Part shown: positions 5,906 through 8,428 of the stretch, in pieces
Numbering within the stretch: position 1 is the stretch's first letter
Layout: every line of letters begins with the position of its first letter
Source: Nanobdellota archaeon
GTDB taxonomy: Archaea > Nanobdellota > Nanobdellia > Woesearchaeales > JAUYGA01
Assembly: GCA_030690755.1 (NCBI GenBank)
Contig: JAUYGA010000248.1
Location: 1 to 8,428, forward strand
Length of the DNA stretch: 8,428 nucleotides
Direction: 5' to 3'
Notes under the pieces: model-generated
Told to the model about the DNA's origin: nothing
Database searches by the model: none
What the model saw: the letters and a program-made list of their open reading frames with translations, nothing else
Translations under genes and position numbers: made by a program

Positions 5906-6748
5906 TCATGTGTTAATGGATACATCGCCCTGTTTAGTCATTCCGAATTCCAAAAAGTTTATTCTGAAAACATCAGGCATAACTACTAATGCCGCGCTGC
6001 CTGCATCAGCCAAGTTTAATGTTGTTGTGACATTGGCATCAACTGCGCGGTTTATCGAGAGGGAATTGTTGTTAAGGGAGATTATCAGAGCGCCATTATT
6101 AACATTTATCGAGCTGTTAAGCAAAGGATTCACAAGGAAAGAATCATCGCATGAATTGCCTAGTCCTTGCGCTTTCACCCTTAAGCCAAAACTTCCAGGT
6201 GTTGTTGCGGAAGAGCAGGTTACATTCTCATTCATTTTTGCGTAAATAAAGTAATTGAAATCAACATAGCCAGTTTCAGATACGACAAGTATGTCCTGCC
6301 CATAATCGATGTGCTTGTATGTTATGTTGTATGGTCGGACTTTCAAAGTAAAATTTTCCTTTACAGGCTCATTAAAAACAACTCTGCTGTTTTTCGATTC
6401 CACAAAATCATTCAGCTCAAGGATTCTGCTGTTGAATAAAGAGGCCTGTGCATTGAGCAGATACTCATTAAATATCACCGCAGTGCTGTTGGATGAAACT
6501 GATATGCCTGAACGTGATTCAAAAATTGTGCGGACAGATTTCTGAAGCGAATCATCCAAATCATGGATCCTGCCAAAAAGCAGCTGGTCAAGAACATTTG
6601 CATTCTCATCCCTGCTGAACTGCAAAACAAAAGACAGCAAGAACAATACAACCAGAATCATGATTATGGCGCTTACAGTAAAAAAAGCAGCCCTTTTATT
6701 TTGGATTCTGACGAATTTCTGTTTTTTTATTCCTTGTTTATCAACCAT
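5906..6748 (-). CDS. Membrane-anchored extracellular pilus-locus protein with N-terminal TM helix
   Basis: From ATG 6748 the product has 280 residues: a basic N-terminus (MVDKQGIKKQKFVRIQNKR), one hydrophobic helix at about 20-43, then an exterior domain of about 235 residues rich in beta-type stretches. It has seven N-X-S/T sequons (N87, N132, N141, N175, N211, N227, N239) and just two later cysteines (C178, C200) that could form a disulfide. It looks like a minor pilin or pilus-associated exported protein, but no canonical K-(G/A)-Q prepilin site precedes the helix, so it may stay anchored. ATG 6748 is preferred because AGAGGAG precedes it closely; an in-frame ATG at 6775 would add nine residues but has no ribosome-binding site. 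It follows the third prepilin-like gene by 45 bp. No specific family was recognised. Confidence 0.78.
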   Translation of the reverse strand: MVDKQGIKKQKFVRIQNKRAAFFTVSAIIMILVVLFLLSFVLQFSRDENANVLDQLLFGRIHDLDDSLQKSVRTIFESRSGISVSSNSTAVIFNEYLLNAQASLFNSRILELNDFVESKNSRVVFNEPVKENFTLKVRPYNITYKHIDYGQDILVVSETGYVDFNYFIYAKMNENVTCSSATTPGSFGLRVKAQGLGNSCDDSFLVNPLLNSSINVNNGALIISLNNNSLSINRAVDANVTTTLNLADAGSAALVVMPDVFRINFLEFGMTKQGDVSINT

Positions 6749-6777
6749 AATCTCCTCTGAATAATGCAGTCTCATCC

Positions 6778-6799
6778 AAACATCATTTAAACATCATTT
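6778..6799. repeat. Perfect 11-bp tandem repeat at a gene junction
   Basis: AAACATCATTT is present twice in immediate succession (6778-6788 and 6789-6799). On the minus strand one copy holds the final Lys codon and TGA stop of the prepilin-like gene, and the other forms the start of the spacer. It is probably a slippage duplication; a regulatory meaning is not evident. Confidence 0.6.
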
Positions 6800-7240
6800 C
6801 AACCAGAGATAAAGCCTGGCCAAACAATAATCTGAATCTGTCGCAAAAAACCTTTCAGCGACAAAAACATCTTTTTTTGAAGATAAACCTCCATAATTAA
6901 TTCCTGCAGAGTTCTTGCAGTCAACTGATATCTTCCAATCATACTTAGACGGAACAAAACTATTAAGATTCGAAACTATCGTGCTGTTGTCAAGCAAAGC
7001 AAGTCTCCCTGAGTTGTCAAGCGCTGCGAGAATGTCACCTGCAACAACGCCTGTAGTTGATTCTGCATTGTTTGATTTTGAAATCATAAAACCTGAAATA
7101 GATATTACAGCAACAACGAGTATCAATGCAATCACTGAATCTAATATGAACACAAAACCTTTTTTGCCAAAATCTTTTTTACCAAAACAGCTTTTATCAA
7201 AACCACTCTTTCCAAAATCCTTGCTTTTTTGTTTGACCAT
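6794..7240 (-). CDS. Prepilin-like protein with an FGK pentapeptide repeat before its TM helix
   Basis: The 148-residue product starts with a basic segment built from five-residue units (KDFGK, SGFDK, SCFGK, KDFGK, KGF; residues 7-29). A hydrophobic helix follows at about 30-53 (FVFILDSVIALILVVAVISI begins at F29) and then an exterior domain with C108 and C139 as a possible disulfide and one sequon (N85). The junction KKGF-VFILDS resembles a type IV prepilin processing site: Gly at -1, Phe at +1, and an acidic residue near +6. This suggests cleavage by a prepilin peptidase and a minor-pilin role, though it lacks the Gln of its two neighbours. The ATG at 7240 has only an A-rich leader and no Shine-Dalgarno sequence. 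It lies between a class III prepilin and the anchored protein, all on one strand. Confidence 0.8.
   Translation of the reverse strand: MVKQKSKDFGKSGFDKSCFGKKDFGKKGFVFILDSVIALILVVAVISISGFMISKSNNAESTTGVVAGDILAALDNSGRLALLDNSTIVSNLNSFVPSKYDWKISVDCKNSAGINYGGLSSKKDVFVAERFFATDSDYCLARLYLWLK
7152..7226. repeat. 15-bp-period coding repeat (FGK units)
   Basis: Copies of CAAAA recur at a strict 15-bp spacing (units beginning near 7152, 7167, 7182, 7197, 7212), in frame with the prepilin-like gene. They encode an x-x-F-(G/D)-K pentapeptide. The copies have diverged at synonymous and nonsynonymous sites, so the array is older than the ASESS duplication in the winged-helix gene. Confidence 0.75.
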
Positions 7241-7276
7241 TTTCTTTTTTTTATTTTTTTATTTTTTTGCCAATCT

Positions 7277-7292
7277 TCTGATTTCAATCAGA
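7277..7292. repeat. 16-bp palindrome over a prepilin stop codon
   Basis: TCTGATT (7277-7283) and AATCAGA (7286-7292) flank a TC centre; the TGA stop of the class III prepilin lies inside. In the transcribed direction an A-rich rather than U-rich tract follows, so it is not a standard terminator. It may shape the mRNA between the two pilin genes. Confidence 0.45.
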
Positions 7293-7820
7293 TAATTTGA
7301 ACATGATTCGGATAGTCTCATTACTGTAGGTCGCAAACCTCTGCAAAGCCACGACATTCTTTGCCGCGCTAACTTCAGACAGGTTCCCAGAAGTTCCTAA
7401 CACAGTTCCGTCTGTGTAAGTCATCTCAAGATAGTAATGGTAAGGAGCAATGTTAAACAAATCCCGCGCATAAAAATAATTTATACCCAGGAAAACATCA
7501 AGTTTATTTCCGTCAATGACTCTGCTGAAGTTGGAGAGGCCTATCGCTTTGACCGAACTTGGATTTGTTGCGAAAATAGTTTCCCAGTTTTTCGGGCTTC
7601 CAGGACTTTCTAATAATATGTCTGTTATTAGCTGAGCCTTATTCAGCATATCAACTCTCGTCTTTTCTGATTCAAAACTTTTTTCTTCAGCATAAATAAA
7701 CAGGAAAAAAGCAGCGAGGACAATACTGAAGATAGAAACCGCAAGTATCAGGTCAAGTGAACTGAGTTGCGCTTTTCTTTTGGCATTTATCATTCTAGCT
7801 TTCAACGGTAGCTCATACAT
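7284..7820 (-). CDS. Class III signal-peptide prepilin (second)
   Basis: From ATG 7820 the product has 178 residues. Its N-terminus ends in KRKA-QLSSLD, the archaeal class III (prepilin) signal pattern: small residue at -1 (A17), Gln at +1 and acidic D23 at +6. A hydrophobic helix follows at about 22-43 (DLILAVSIFSIVLAAFFLF). The exterior domain of about 135 residues has three sequons (N97, N146, N167) and no cysteine. Prepilin peptidase (PibD/EppA type) would remove the leader before assembly of the helix into a fibre core. The start is ambiguous: ATG 7820 overlaps the preceding pilin gene by 8 bp, a TTG at 7832 would add four residues, and ATG 7793 would give a short eight-residue leader. 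AGGGG at 7833-7837 is the only ribosome-binding candidate and is 12 bases from ATG 7820. Confidence 0.85.
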   Translation of the reverse strand: MYELPLKARMINAKRKAQLSSLDLILAVSIFSIVLAAFFLFIYAEEKSFESEKTRVDMLNKAQLITDILLESPGSPKNWETIFATNPSSVKAIGLSNFSRVIDGNKLDVFLGINYFYARDLFNIAPYHYYLEMTYTDGTVLGTSGNLSEVSAAKNVVALQRFATYSNETIRIMFKLSD

Positions 7821-8187
7821 TTTGCATATCAACCCCTAAAGAACTATTGATTACAATCCTTCCTTTTGTCAGGTTAAAAGAAGCATGCGCAGCCATTGGC
7901 GCCATAGGAATTGCGCAAACATAATCACCAACATAGACCAAGCCCAAGTTCGGTTTCACAAAAACACCATATTTCAAAGAGAGGTTTATCAACATGCCAG
8001 GATTGTTAATGGCAAAAACAAATGCATTTGAGACTTTTCTGCATTCAGAACTTTTCTCAGCCAAACCTTTCTCATATTCTAATGATTTCTTTTTATCATA
8101 AACTGCAAAAAGACATGCGAGAACAATAATTGTGACAAGACCTACTGAAAATAATAATTCTATCGCAATCTGGCCTCTTTTTTTCAA
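7813..8187 (-). CDS. Class III signal-peptide prepilin (first), TTG start
   Basis: The 124-residue product has a textbook archaeal prepilin start: MKKRG-QIAIE, with Gly5 at -1, Gln6 at +1 and Glu10 at +5. A hydrophobic helix follows at about 8-30. The exterior part of about 95 residues has three sequons (N68, N105, N114) and two cysteines (C49, C91). The Glu at +5 supports packing of the subunit into a filament. The start is TTG 8187, set firmly by AGAGGTG at 8193-8199, five bases upstream, and by the exact spacing of the signal peptide. It is followed with an 8-bp overlap by the second prepilin and preceded by 36 bp after the partial frame at the right edge, so it sits inside an operon. Being the smallest and most canonical pilin here, it may be the main subunit; that is inference. 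Confidence 0.88.
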   Translation of the reverse strand: MKKRGQIAIELLFSVGLVTIIVLACLFAVYDKKKSLEYEKGLAEKSSECRKVSNAFVFAINNPGMLINLSLKYGVFVKPNLGLVYVGDYVCAIPMAPMAAHASFNLTKGRIVINSSLGVDMQNV

Positions 8188-8192
8188 ACTAA

Positions 8193-8199
8193 CACCTCT
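8193..8199 (-). promoter_or_regulatory. Ribosome-binding site deciding the TTG start of the first prepilin
   Basis: The minus strand reads AGAGGTG, closely matching the complement of the archaeal 16S 3' end, five bases before TTG 8187. It makes the non-ATG start credible. Confidence 0.7.
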
Positions 8200-8223
8200 T
8201 TTTACCTGATTTAATTACTAATT

Positions 8224-8427
8224 TTATCCGCTCTGATTTACCATCACAATGCTGTTGTTCAGCATCTCAATATTCAAGGTATAAACGCCTCTCGAAACCA
8301 AAGAAATAGAGGCTGTTGTAAAAGATTCCAGGGTAAAAATTCTATATAGACTTAATAATCTTAGAGGGGAAGGTCTGATAAAAGGAAAACCTGTCGGGTC
8401 AGGGAAAGGAACATGGATTTGGTGGTT
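8224..8427 (-). CDS. C-terminal end of an unidentified, probably exported protein (5' end outside window)
   Basis: The frame is open from the right edge to TAA 8226-8224 and gives 67 residues with no start needed. The last part (TTASISLVSRGVYTLNIEML, about 38-57, ending NNSIVMVNQSG) alternates polar and hydrophobic residues like beta strands and contains one sequon (N58-S-I is not one; N64-Q-S is). The stop lies 36 bp before the first prepilin start on the same strand, a spacing typical of an operon, which is the main argument that it is real. No family was recognised. It may be another minor pilin or adhesin. Confidence 0.5.
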   Translation of the reverse strand, partial: NHQIHVPFPDPTGFPFIRPSPLRLLSLYRIFTLESFTTASISLVSRGVYTLNIEMLNNSIVMVNQSG

Positions 8428-8428
8428 T

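Noticed and set aside
7152..7226. CRISPR-like or minisatellite array
   Set aside because: The 15-bp period is in frame, has no spacers, and encodes a coherent pentapeptide repeat, so it is a coding repeat.

Overview
The window looks archaeal, most likely from an AT-rich lineage with small genomes such as a DPANN phylum; that placement is inference. The support is class III (archaeal prepilin) signal sequences of the K-(G/A)-Q type, a FlaI/GspE-type ATPase paired with two single-domain TadB/TadC-like membrane proteins, many N-X-S/T sequons confined mainly to the predicted secreted proteins, TATA-like boxes upstream of genes, and Shine-Dalgarno sequences matching an archaeal 16S tail.

Left edge (about 1-900, + strand): the 3' part of a minimal nucleotidyltransferase (MNT) gene overlaps a HEPN-domain gene by 11 bp. 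This is the usual order of an MNT/HEPN toxin-antitoxin-like pair, but the HEPN protein lacks the RX4-6H motif of active HEPN RNases. A short convergent spacer (892-1057) holds no gene.

Remainder (1058-8428, all - strand): a type IV pilus / archaeal type II-IV secretion locus. In the direction of transcription (right to left) it holds: the C-terminal end of an unidentified, probably exported protein; two small prepilins with class III signal sequences; a third prepilin-like protein preceded by a 5-residue tandem repeat; a larger membrane-anchored protein with an N-terminal TM helix and seven sequons; a small winged-helix protein overlapping the assembly ATPase gene; the ATPase; a 275-bp gap containing a long imperfect palindrome; a first T2SF (TadB/FlaJ-like) membrane protein; a second T2SF (TadC-like) protein whose 5' end appears frameshifted in an A7 run; and, behind its own promoter, a KaiC/FlaH-like protein with the P-loop eroded away. 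The ATPase would power pilin insertion or extraction through a platform made of the two T2SF proteins. The prepilins and the anchored protein would be the fibre and tip components. The degenerate RecA-fold protein could fill a FlaH-like regulatory position.

The most notable points are the 130-nt GC-rich palindrome between the ATPase and platform genes, the probable frameshift in the second platform gene, the P-loop-less FlaH-like protein, and the repeat in front of the third prepilin's processing site. No rRNA, tRNA, CRISPR array or insertion sequence was recognised.
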